Both the position numbers and the translations under genes were made by a program. A DNA stretch of 29,259 nucleotides, taken from positions 1-29,259 of the forward strand of contig LWCA01000391.1 in assembly GCA_001642005.1 (NCBI GenBank), in the 5' to 3' direction. This stretch comes from Intoshia linei (taxonomy: Eukaryota > Orthonectida > Rhopaluridae). This document shows positions 20,190 through 29,259 of the stretch, piece after piece. How positions within the stretch are numbered: position 1 is the first letter of the stretch; the number at the start of each line of letters is the position of its first letter. The notes under the pieces were generated by a model. It saw only the letters and a list, made by a program, of their open reading frames with translations. It did not search any database and was not told where the DNA came from.

Positions 20190-22809
20190 TTATTTATTCA
20201 TATGTTTACATTTAACAACAGTTTTAATTAGGTGGTCAAGCATTAATGATCCAATTTTATAACGTTTCTGTTGTATATTTGATTCTTGAATTAACCAAGG
20301 TATAAAATTCTAAATTAAACAATTACAAAATTAAAAAAATTAAAAAAACCGTTTCAATGTCTCGTTCAATAGGATCGTAAAAATATCCCTGATCTTGTAG
20401 TGTACTGAATACGACAGGAATTAAATCCATCAAATATGACTTTGCAAAATATACTAAAAATTATCCAATTATAATTAGATAATTACACTGCACAACACAA
20501 AAAAATTTTGGTTATAAACCATATTTTAATAATATATAAGATTAAATCTCCACATCAGCGAAAAAGATAAAAAAATTATCGAGTGATTAAAGAGATAATT
20601 ATTAAATAAATTATTTCCATTAAACAGTTACAATTACAGATATTTCTTATATAAAGTTGACACGTCAAATTTGCCAATTTTTGTTTAATTTATAATGTTT
20701 CTTATACAAAAGAGAAAAAATTACTCCATCATGAAATGTACTTCATTGAGTATGAAATATGAAGAAATGCATTCTGCTGAATATTTGTTAAAACATAAAT
20801 AAAATTAAATTTATTCGTCAAAAAGTTATATAATTTGGTTACATTAAGCACCTTCATTCGTTAATAAATGCGTTAAAATTTTATCCCAAAACTATTAAAA
20901 AAAGTTTCTTTTAGGAAAACCCTTGACTTTTTTTAAGATTTGAACTTTAATCCTTATTTACACATTGTTATTATATTTTAAGTAGTGATTGTGATTTCCC
21001 GAGAAATGACAATAATCGAGAATCGGGAAATTTAATTTTTAATTTCCCGGGAAGAATAAAAAATTTTAGAGACCTTAATTAATTTTAGAAACAAAAAGAA
21101 ATTTAATTAATGAAATAACACGAATCTTAGATTGAAATTTACAAATTTTAAACGTCTTTAAACGCGTTCTACGTTTTGTAACGAAATTAAAAGCAGTAGA
21201 GAAATTTCTTTAATTTTGTGTTTACATAAGTTGAACGGTCATAAGGGTCCCTTTAATTTTAACAATCTTGACGATAGCGTTCCAGTTCGTAACAACTCAT
21301 ATTTTTCAAAATAATATTGGAAAAAAAGGATAATTCCCTTAAGCGTTAGTAATTTGTGGTTGAAACAAGAGGTTTTTAAAAAAAGTATTGGAAAAAGGAT
21401 ATTTTTCCATTAAGGTCTGGAAAATAAGATTTTTTATTTGTGGTTTGATGAAGTAGATTTTTTTCATAAGATTTCGTAAAATCGGATTTTTGAAAAAAAT
21501 ATGAATGTAAGTCAATTTTTCCATGAGAGCTTGAAATGGTATTTTTGATTAAATTTTATTAGTGGTGGAATTTTTGAAATGGTAAATTTTAAATATTATA
21601 ATATAATCATATTTTTATAGTAATATTTTATTTTATTTATTTATTATTTATTTCATATTTTAATATAGTTCTTACAAACCACAGCTAGAATTTTATTTAG
21701 TAACATTTTTGTAGTGAAAAATTGAAAAATCATTTTGACTTTTTTAAAATGGTGAGTAATAAATGGCTTTTATGATAGAATAAAATTAGTCATCATGACA
21801 AAAATTTTGCACTCATTTTTATTTATGAAATATTTCAGAAAAATCACTCCAAAGTCAAAAAAACTACCCAACAGAACGATTCCACAACGATTGACAACCA
21901 CTGATCTAAACTTTTTCGGAAAGCATTAACAGTAAAGTAGCAATGGGTAAAGTATATGAAAATGTCAACGAGACCCATAAATTTGTTAATGAAAACAGGA
22001 AAATTGACGTTGTGACTACCAAACAGTAAGAAAAGTCTTATATAATTACCAGAATTGATTTTTTCTATGTTTTCTTTTTCCATTTCAATAACATGTTGTT
22101 GTTGTTCGATTCTACGTTTTTTCTCTTCTTGGTGTCTTCTATCTTGTTCAGCCAATCGTTGTTGTTCCACAATTTCAGCATTTCGAAGTACTTGGAATTT
22201 TCGTTGTTCAATTCGAAGATTTTCCAATTCTTCTTCTTCCATAACCTCCAAAAGACTCTGTTCGACAGTTTTTCCGACCAAAACCTGTAAAATTGGAGTG
22301 ACTTCTAGATCAAAATCGAAAAGCTCATTTGGCCAAATTTGAGTAGATCGATCTTCACCTATCTTGGCAGGAACATAACAAGGAGATGGAGGTCTATCAA
22401 GAAAAGCATCTGTTTGACAAAACGTGTCAACTTCTTCAGTTTTATCACTTATTTCTTCCAAGTATAATTCCGTTTGAACTTCCATATTTTCTCTACCTTC
22501 AACAGGTTCAGGTGTACGTTTTCTGAGTTGTTCTCGCGCTCGTTTTCTAGTCAGTGCACGTCGCGCCGCAGCATTTTTTCTTTGTAATTCTATTGGGTCG
22601 ATTTGTGCATCAATTGGTAAAATATTTTGGCCATAGGTATTTCCACGCACAATTCGACGATCGTACATTATATTTCCATATCGTTTCAATTTTTCTTCTT
22701 GTAATTCATAAATTTCTTTAAATTTTCGATTTTTAGATCGTTGATAATCTAATACTGACTTGTGACAGTTACGCGATGGGTTATTAGCGGATATTGATGT
22801 CGATGCCAT
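20190..22809 (-). CDS. RSPH3: Radial spoke protein 3 (axonemal AKAP)
   Basis: RSPH3 is a structural base of the radial spoke in motile cilia and anchors protein kinase A. Exons on the minus strand: 22809-22050, 20453-20350, 20309-20190, joined in frame to 327 residues. The long first exon contains the family core: YGNIMYDRRIVRGNTY (44-59), RTPEPVEG (98-105), VQTELYLEEI (111-120), CQTDAFLDRPPSP (131-143), LFDFDLEV and LVGKTVEQSLLEVMEEEEL (177-195, the PKA regulatory-subunit docking and spoke-binding region), then a charged coiled coil to about 250. Exons 2-3 supply FAKSYLMDLIP, GYFYDPIERDIET and FIPWLIQES, the conserved C-terminal block. Without splicing, the first exon would read into intron sequence to 21844; the match at the junction (EKINS-VYFAKSYL) shows the true path. 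The variable C-terminal tail of vertebrate RSPH3 is absent. Intron 1 (20454-22049) holds a decayed MITE. Convergent with NEK9, same strand as TIMM13. Confidence 0.96.
21290..21600 (+). repeat. Decayed hAT-MITE copy in RSPH3 intron
   Basis: Segments such as AAGTCAATTTTTCCATGAGAG followed closely by CTTGAAATGGTATTTTTGAT (about 21506-21553) parallel 1176-1218 in copy 1, and the run of GATTTTT/GGAAAAA words parallels 25930-26290 in copy 2. Its terminal inverted repeats are not recognisable. The 61-codon minus-strand ORF here is low complexity and not a gene. Confidence 0.45.
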
Positions 22810-23114
22810 TTTTATTGGTTAAATTCGAAAAAAAACTTTAATAGGAAATATTTTGCATAGTTTAGTTGATTGTTATTAACGTTGCATAGAACTTTCAATG
22901 TTTTATGGTCGTCAACAAAAAAACAATAAAAAACCTTTATAGATCAAATTGTTAGTAAATGTGAAAATTTATATGTAAATCGTATAAATTATACGTTTTA
23001 TCATAAAGTTCCGGACAATAATTAAAAAATAAAATGATTGCCTAAAAAATTTTATTATAACATTGAACGTAATTTAACCTTGAAATAAATAATAAATTAA
23101 CGTTTAATTATATT
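22810..23114. other. Gap between TIMM13 3' end and RSPH3 5' end
   Basis: A 305-bp AT-rich gap that must contain the RSPH3 promoter and 5' UTR and the TIMM13 3' UTR (both minus strand). No repeat or RNA gene was recognised. Confidence 0.5.
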
Positions 23115-23695
23115 TTATGAATATTGTTCATTTTTTATTCGGTTTGTAAATAAATGACCAACCTTGTCGAATACTTCATTGTACCGATCAACGCAGTTGT
23201 TTAAACATTTCTAAAAAAATAATATAAATAAAACAAATTTTCCTCATTTCCCAATACATTTTTTGAAAAAATCAAATATTGAACTATTGAAATTGAATTT
23301 AAATTTTAAGTTAAAAACGAGAATTTTAAAAATTAATAAAATTGATGGAAGGGTGCTTAAAATTTGGTAAATTCATAAAAAATTTTCGGAAACATGAAGC
23401 AATAATTTTATGAAAATAATTTAAAAATTTAAATACGTTTTAAATTAAAATTTAATTTTAATGTATATAAATTACCATTTGGTAGCTATCTACAGATTGA
23501 GATGGTTTGGTAATGCATTGAGTGAAACATTTATCAGATATTTTCTAAAGCTATATTAAATATTTTAAAAACTGAAAGTATAACCTTAATAAGATCTTGG
23601 GCATTAAGTATGGCTATTTCCCGTTTAGCTTGTTCTAATAATTTTTCATTGTCAATTTTCGCATTAGAATTTGATGAATCATCATAATTATACAT
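23115..23695 (-). CDS. TIMM13: Small Tim chaperone TIMM13
   Basis: TIMM13 works with TIMM8 in the mitochondrial intermembrane space, escorting hydrophobic precursors to the inner membrane. Exons on the minus strand: 23695-23585, 23544-23476, 23210-23115, joining to 91 residues, the normal family size. The twin CX3C motif is intact: C43FTQC47 and C62LNNC66, with 14 residues between, forming the two disulfides of the helical hairpin. KISDKCF and CITKPSQSVDS, followed by KCLNNCVDRYNEVF, favour Tim13 over Tim8, Tim9 or Tim10. There is no presequence, as expected for MIA-pathway import. Introns are 40 and 265 bp. The start codon is 43 bp from the RWDD1-like start on the other strand, so the two probably share a promoter. 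Confidence 0.95.
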
Positions 23696-23738
23696 ATTTA
23701 AGGTAACGATAAAATATTCAAAATAAAAAATAAAGTTT
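23696..23738. promoter_or_regulatory. 43-bp shared divergent promoter region
   Basis: Only 43 bp separates the initiator ATGs of TIMM13 (minus) and the RWDD1-like gene (plus). Both gene models are well supported at their first exons, so the promoter elements and both 5' leaders must fit here or overlap coding sequence. No TATA box or other motif can be called with confidence in such AT-rich sequence. Confidence 0.6.
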
Positions 23739-25394
23739 ATGGATAATAATGCAGATTTGAAAGAAGAAATCGAAACACTATCTTTGATTTATAACGACGA
23801 ATTATTTGGTTATTAATCGAGTAAATTGTACTAATATTATTATGTAGACGTGGATGAACAAATTCCGTGTTCTTTTAAAATTAAAATAGCTGTATGTTCA
23901 AATTCAGGTATATTTTAATACATTTGAACTAACATTTATTTTAAAAGGAATGACTCTTGTATCTGTAGTTTCAGTAAAAATACCTTTAAATTACCCTAAA
24001 CAAGTACCAAAATTTACAATCGAATCTGTATCAGGTTCAGATGTACAGTTATCCGTTCTTCAAAAACATGTTGACAAATCTTTAGCTAATCATACGGTGA
24101 TGATAATTAACTTACATTGATAGATTAATGTTAATTCATAATCAACATTAAATTCAAGCCTGATAGAAATATTACATACAGTGAAGCCTTGTGAAGTATG
24201 TAGTAATATAATAATATGTAAGTATATAGTGAAGTATTAGCCAACAATTTTCAAAATTTCGAAATAAATCAAATAAATATTTTTATTTTTTGGTTCACCT
24301 TATTTTATTAACAGGGGTTAATAAAATAAAATTTTTCAACAAAATTTAAGATTTGTGAATAGGATAAAATGTATACACTTACATGGAAAGAATGTAAATA
24401 TATGGCGAACTACGAACTGACGAAATGTAGATAAAATGCCGTTTTCAGGAGAAAATTTTATTAGTATGGTGATATACAGAGCCAAACCTACCAACCTCGA
24501 GGCCACTCGAAAATGAAAAATAGCCTTCAATTTTTTCTAACCGATGCGTAGTGTCATATATTCCTAACCACCGATCCAAGGCTTTTGACTTGATATTTTC
24601 CATTTAGTAACAAAATAGTTATGATATTCAATAATATATTTTTTAATAGTCCATTTAGAAAAATGAGCCCCCCTTTTTCCCAAAATTTCGTGATCCCTCC
24701 CGAAGACGTGTTGGATACGGCACTGGTGATGTATACTAAATTAGCAGTTTACAAGAAACTGGTTTTTATTCTCAAAAATTTCTAAATTTCCAATTTTGGC
24801 GAATGCTGTAGGCTTCACTGTATTTTAAAAGTTTAATATTTTTTAAAACAAATATGCCTTGGTCCCGCTTAGTGTATTACAAAAAATTACAATTTTATTT
24901 TACAATTTAGTAATTGTTTTTTGTTGAATGGATAAATTAGTTGAATTGTTGTAAATTTATTATAATTATGATTTATTAGAATTCTGCAGATGACATTCAG
25001 TTATTTCAATTAATAAATCAATACAATGAAATTTTGGCTGATTTTGTGGATAGTGAATGTATTAATTATATTTCTGAGACGGAAAGTGAGGAATCTATAC
25101 CGGTTGGTTTTTTACAATATTTTTTAAAATATATAATAGGCTTCCATATTAATAACTAAAGAAGCATTTGAGGAGTGGTCAAATAGTTTTGATCAAACGT
25201 TATATGAAGAGAATGTTCCCGATTTTACTAAATTAGATGTCTACCCTAATAATATGACAGGTTATTTTATTATATTTACATTCAGTAATATATTTATAGG
25301 TAAAGATTTTTTTTCTAGTGATAGAATCGATGACACAGAAATTGGCTGTGATGAAACCGGAATTCCAATTGACGAATCTCTTTATATGGATTAA
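23739..25394 (+). CDS. RWDD1: RWD-domain protein, RWDD1/DFRP2 type
   Basis: RWDD1 (yeast Gir2) binds and stabilises the GTPase DRG2 and associates with ribosomes and Gcn1. Exons: 23739-23808, 23848-23907, 23948-24096, 24980-25102, 25140-25260, 25300-25394, joining in frame to 205 residues (human 243). The RWD domain spans about 5-110: LKEEIETLSLIYNDELF at the start, VKIPLNYPKQVPKFTIES with the YP motif in the middle. The C-terminal half keeps family blocks: TKEAFEEWSNSFDQTLYEE (DRG-binding region), GKDFFSSD, and a final acidic GIPIDESLYMD matching the (V/P)DESLFQEMD ending of RWDD1. Four introns are 37-40 bp; the fifth (24097-24979) is enlarged by a MITE. The divergent partner is TIMM13. Confidence 0.9.
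24179..24820. mobile_element. TA-flanked MITE in the RWDD1-like intron
   Basis: The ends CAGTGAAGCCT (left) and AGGCTTCACTG (right) are perfect inverted repeats of 11 bp, each flanked by TA (24177-24178, 24821-24822). The 642-bp interior has no transposase. The 64-codon minus-strand ORF at 24336-24530 has no recognisable similarity. Around 24680-24730 another terminus-like segment (CACGAAATTTTGGGAAAAAG on the minus strand, ending in CCGTATCCAACACG) may be an older nested insertion. The element accounts for most of this 883-bp intron. Confidence 0.82.
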
Positions 25395-25892
25395 ATGTAT
25401 TACCATTAAAATGTACAAATTAAGTTTATTAATTTAAAAATTTTAGTAGTTTTTGTATAATGTTTCCACTAAAATAGTTTATGTTTAGTACAATTTGATG
25501 TTTGGTACCTTTATGCAAATATTTTTTCGTTGCACGGTGCACGTCAGCGTTATACTTTGTACACTAAATATTTTAAATTATGAGTTTAAAAAATATTTTA
25601 TTCTCATCTAGGTCTAAATGTTTTTTACAGTACCCAAATTAATTAATCAATTAACAAAATGTGTTTGATTCGTTTATTAAAGAGGTTCAAAGAGATTAAA
25701 GTTAAATTCAAAATTAGAATAATGTATACATTAAAACTAGTTATCGATTGGGTTCAAAATGATATGCCTGCGAGTCTGTGAGATTCAAATAAATATATAA
25801 AAGTTTTGATCAACTTTTGTTTATTTTTAATATTTATTACAGAATTTCTAGGTGTTGATTATGCAAAAGCCTAAACGACCGCCACATTATTA
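25395..25892. other. Intergenic sequence, no recognised gene
   Basis: AT-rich sequence downstream of the RWDD1-like stop. It includes a short G/C-containing patch near 25527-25545 with the imperfect palindrome TTGCACGGTGCACGT. Around 25850-25890 the sequence GGTGTTGATTATGCAAAAGC may be a transposon terminus abutting the truncated hAT-MITE, but no partner end was found. Confidence 0.4.
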
Positions 25893-26419
25893 TTTAAAAA
25901 AAACCATTTCAAAGCCCTAGGGAAAAATTGACTTTTATCGATATTTTTTTTAAAATTTGATTTTTTTATACTTTGTGAAAAAAATTCACTTAAACCCCAA
26001 AATAAAAAATCTAATTTTACCAAACCTTAAGGGACAATTACCCTTTTTCTAATATTTTTTTGAAAAACACGATTTTACCCAATTTCATCAGAAAAACCTC
26101 TTATTTTAACTCCAATATTTCTAACGTTTTAGGGAAGTATCCTCTTTTTCCAATATTATTTTGAAAAATCCGATTTTACTAAATTTTATGAGCAACAACT
26201 TTCTAATCCAAACCCCAAAATCAAAAATGAACCTTTGCCAACCCTCGATAAAAAAATCATCTTTTCCAATATTTTTTTGAAAAACACGCTTTTATTAAAT
26301 CCTATGATGAAAAACTTTTAATTTTTTCATCAATGTTTTATATTTCATATTTCCTTTGGGTCAAAAAAATAAACATGTTGAAAATGGGGCCCGTACACTA
26401 TTTCAACCGGGAACCACTG
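25893..26419 (-). mobile_element. hAT-type MITE, truncated copy 2
   Basis: Read on the minus strand from 26419, the start CAGTGGTTCCCGGTTGAAAT followed by AGTGTAC parallels copy 1 (CAGTGATTCCCGATTCAAAT, AGTGTAC). Similarity continues through the block around 25905-25940 (AAAGTCAATTTTTCCC on the minus strand, matching 1176-1190) and then stops, so the far terminus is missing. Runs of TTTTTGAAAAACACGATTTT-type words recur inside at about 26050, 26160 and 26275. Confidence 0.7.
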
Positions 26420-26662
26420 CATTAAAACTGAAAAAATGAAATTATTTCAATTTTCATTCCACTTAACCTATATTTGCATTTCATATAATTAATAATCAAC
26501 CATTATTATATATGATCATTAATCAAGAAGAAAATAAAATTTTTACATATCTGAATCTTTTAATTTGAACCGAAAAATCTTTAACATAATTATGATGCTA
26601 ATGTCATTTTAAGTTAAATTTTAACGGAATTTGCCTGTATTATGAATAATATTTATATATAT

Positions 26663-26682
26663 GTATACAATGCATTGTATAC
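26663..26682. repeat. Perfect 20-bp palindrome
   Basis: GTATACAATGCATTGTATAC is identical to its own reverse complement, with alternating TA sequence on both sides. It lies about 240 bp downstream of the hAT-MITE copy. It may be chance in AT-rich DNA or a remnant of a hairpin-forming element. Confidence 0.6.
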
Positions 26683-26844
26683 TATACATGTATGTATAAT
26701 AATTAATATATTACATAAAGGTGTAATATTTTGTATTTTATTGTATCCAGATTACAAACTCTCTAAATTTAAATTAAAATTCATTCATTCGTCCACAATT
26801 TCGAAATGAATTATATATATAAAATAAATGGTAAGTATTTTATT

Positions 26845-27033
26845 TGTCAGTATTTAATTTAATTACCGAAACTGTCAGTATTTTAATAAAAAATTTTCAA
26901 TATTTTCGACAAAAATTGTCAGTATATACTGTAGTCAAGGATATACTGACAATATATTTTTTTCACTGCCCTTCCAATTTAAATACTGACAATAGATTAT
27001 TTATACTGACACTTTACTGATTAAAATACTGAC
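26845..27033. repeat. Fold-back cluster of TGTCAGTAT motifs
   Basis: TGTCAGTA occurs three times in forward orientation (26845, 26873, 26917) and its reverse complement four times downstream (ATACTGAC at 26943, 26983, 27003, 27026). The innermost pair forms a hairpin, ATTGTCAGTATATAC facing GATATACTGACAAT around a short loop. The symmetric layout suggests a fold-back transposable element or a cluster of binding sites. No coding sequence lies between the motifs. Confidence 0.75.
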
Positions 27034-27632
27034 GCTATAAATACAAGCCAAAATAAATTACCGTATTAAGATCAACAAAAAATTTGAAAATTGTAGTCAA
27101 AGTAAATTTCTAATATAAAATATATATTTTTTAATATGTGTATTCACCCTGTATTTGTAAAATTCGGCCAATTCTAATAAATTAAAATTATTCATTGAAA
27201 ATTAAAATTACATTACAATAGTTTATTGCCTCGTTAACAGGATATTTTATAAACTAATTTTTAATTCATTTGTATAATAATTAAAAATTAGATGTACTTT
27301 TTATAATATAGTAATCATAGCTTATGAATTGTCCACTAGGGTGGACATAATTTCAATATTTATGAATTTCTGATAGGACAAGATCCAAAAGTTTTCGTTT
27401 TGATTAGCAGACATAAAATCCAAAATCTTAACAAAATTCAAAAAGTTTATAAGGGTGCTCAAGGGCACAGAATATCAAATTATTATTTAAATATGAATAT
27501 TAAGAGTATTACTTACTTATATAATCAAATTAATTCTAGGAAAGCCAAATAAGGTTCAATTAATAGTTTTGAATGTTTAATTAATTAACAATGAATTTTA
27601 AATAAAATTGTGATATTTTTATTGTGAATTTT
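27034..27632. other. Intergenic AT-rich sequence
   Basis: No gene or clear element was recognised. This may include the 3' flank of the hAT-like pseudogene that follows on the minus strand, but I could not find its terminal inverted repeat. Confidence 0.4.
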
Positions 27633-29160
27633 TTATACATAATTATTAAATTTAGTCAAAACTCTATTTTCTAAATTTTTGAAGTTTTTGCATGTCGGGA
27701 CAACGTTATCCATCAATGCAAGAGATCTTTCGCATATCTCATTGGTAAAAGATATATCCACAAACTTTATAGTTTTATTCCAATGTTTCATTAGGCAACA
27801 ATACGCTTTAGAGAATTTAGGTGATATTACAGGTCCTAAACAATATTCAAGAGGTTCCCAAAAAGCTATTTTCTGATCACGACATGTAAACCAACAATTG
27901 CTCCATACATATGATATAAAATTACACGCTTCGATCATAATTTCTGTCCTATCCAAATTTAGAATGATAGCTTTGAGGTAGTAAATGCTTCTAGAATTTC
28001 ATCTAGCATTCGATATATTGCATGGTTTCTCGAAATTCATTTTTGGATCGGAAGTATATTTTCTAAATGTTTTATAACAGTTCACCAATTATATCACATA
28101 TAATTCCTTATAATCATTTCTCCACTGTCCACTTAGAGTATTTTCGTATTCAATATCAATTGTCCCAATATAATTGCTGTATAGGGACGAATAATTATCG
28201 CGAATCTCGTTAACAAAAGGATAATGAATATTTAAAGATACAGTTCCACATCCAAATATCTGATTTAAAACATGCTTCAAAATCAAATCTAGGACATGAA
28301 ACCTACAGCCTTCATATTCTATATTACCGTTTAGTCTCTGCATTTGTGCAACAACTCCATTGATGCGTCCGGTATTTGTTGCAGTGGTATCACATATGAT
28401 GAGCTTAATCCTGAATATCTGAAATTTATCACTGCCACGTCCAATTTCTTCGTTTAATGCATTAATACAGCTTGTTCTTGAAGGAACTGCATAATTGGTG
28501 ACAGTTTTTAAAATGGTTTGCATTTTCCGTGACGAAGTGTGTGTTTTTATACAAGCCTTTGCAATATCCTGACAATACAGTTTTGATACCTGCCCACCAT
28601 GATGTGCTTGATTCAAGTTTACATCATTTTGAATTGAATCCACACAATTGTTATCACACTCAATACCATTAATTTTAGATTGTTGTAATTGTGATATTAT
28701 AAATCTGTTTCTCTGTCAATTTCCGTTGCAATTCTGCCTCCTCACGTTCCATTTTTCTTTTATATTTACGATTATGGTCATTATCCAGCTTACCAAAAGT
28801 CATATTTCTTTCATTCCTCTGATCACGCAGAAAACACATATCTTCAGCATGAGAACAAATTAATTCTGCATTTGTGTTTGATATATCGAATAATTTATCC
28901 ATAAGAGTAATAAAATTTTCTTCACGGAGTATTTGAGAATTGGATCGTCTATTTTTATTTTTGTTTAATAGGCTATAGAGTTGGCAGTATTTCTTTAACT
29001 TATTTATAATATGGTTTTTATGTTTAATCGGAATGGTACTAATACTCCACACATCCATAACTTTCAATACATTTCTCATTGTCGGAAAATTATAGCAAGC
29101 AAAATCTTTCATAACATACCCAATTAACCATATATTGTCTTTGGATCTTGTTGGTAGCAT
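27633..29160 (-). pseudogene. Decayed hAT-like transposase gene
   Basis: Three open segments on the minus strand (29160-28675, 28643-28089, 27956-27633) read as one damaged gene. The first has Lys/Glu-rich sequence (HNRKYKRKMEREEAELQRK). The second has CDTTATNTGRINGVVAQMQR and CRFHVLDLILKHVL, resembling the region with the second catalytic Asp of hAT-type transposases. The third ends in FTNEICERSLALMDN, like the hAT dimerisation block (TND.AERG..L). Between segments one and two a frameshift is needed. Segments two and three are in one frame, broken by TAA (28089-28091 region) and by TGA in place of the Trp expected after NAR near 28010. Similar proteins occur in cnidarian and arthropod repeats. 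Assignment to hAT is by pattern only. Confidence 0.7.
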
Positions 29161-29259
29161 TAAATGGTAGATTAATTTTGTAAAGTAAATAAATTTTTAT
29201 ATGACGATAATAAAAATATCAATTTATCTATAATTTACTATTTCATTTAATAAACACTA
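29161..29259. other. Window end, flank of the hAT-like pseudogene
   Basis: AT-rich sequence upstream of the first recognised segment of the pseudogene. No terminus is visible before the window ends. Confidence 0.4.

Noticed and set aside
22055-22342. Plus-strand ORFs of 95 and 65 codons
   Set aside because: They are antisense shadows of the RSPH3 coiled-coil exon; their Ser/Phe/Cys-rich composition reflects the complement of Glu/Gln/Arg codons.
27633-28643. Alternative genetic code (TAA/TGA read as sense)
   Set aside because: Stops interrupt only the transposon-derived frames. All six host genes end at standard stops and use none internally, so the standard code fits.
28648-28863. 71-codon plus-strand ORF
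   Set aside because: Antisense to the hAT-like pseudogene; no independent support.
1-29259. tRNA, rRNA or other structured RNA genes
   Set aside because: I looked for tRNA A/B-box-like and GTTCRANNC words and other G/C-rich structured stretches and saw none convincing; a covariance-model scan would be needed to exclude small RNAs.

Overview
This is a strongly AT-rich eukaryotic window. Its genes are cut into many small exons by very small GT-AG introns, often 32-65 bp, so most coding sequence is invisible to a plain ORF scan. I joined exons by hand and compared the products with families I know. Six protein-coding genes come out with consistent reading frames from start to stop: a kindlin/fermitin (FERMT), a calcium- and integrin-binding protein (CIB), a NEK9/NERCC1-type kinase with an RCC1 propeller, radial spoke protein 3 (RSPH3), the mitochondrial chaperone TIMM13, and an RWDD1/DFRP2-type RWD protein. 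Kindlin and CIB point to a metazoan. RSPH3 points to motile cilia. The AT richness, tiny introns and diverged proteins would suit a compact, fast-evolving ciliated animal; an orthonectid or dicyemid is my guess, not something the sequence proves.

Layout: 1-4036 holds repeats, namely a hAT-type MITE (925-1470), a dispersed repeat (about 1560-2475) and a broken pogo/Tigger element (2477-3896). 4037-9847 (+) is the kindlin gene, with two TA-flanked elements (a Tc1 relic at 5489-7770 and a MITE at 7863-8048) inside one intron. 10106-11191 (-) is CIB, convergent with kindlin. 11363-11745 is a 29-bp minisatellite, followed by repeats. 12872-20004 (+) is the 26-exon NEK9-type gene, whose largest introns hold repeats. 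20190-22809 (-) is RSPH3, convergent with NEK9. 23115-23695 (-) is TIMM13. 23739-25394 (+) is RWDD1-like, starting only 43 bp from the TIMM13 start codon. 25395-29259 is repeat-rich: a truncated hAT-MITE copy, a fold-back repeat cluster and a broken hAT-like transposase gene on the minus strand.

Functionally, kindlin and CIB both act on integrin cytoplasmic tails, NEK9 in mitosis and microtubule organisation, RSPH3 in the ciliary axoneme, TIMM13 in mitochondrial import, and RWDD1 with the GTPase DRG2. They are ordinary single-copy animal genes rather than a pathway cluster. I found no undescribed system. The most useful results are the spliced gene models, the TE-driven bimodal intron sizes, and a pogo insertion whose empty site can be read from two other repeat copies in the same window.
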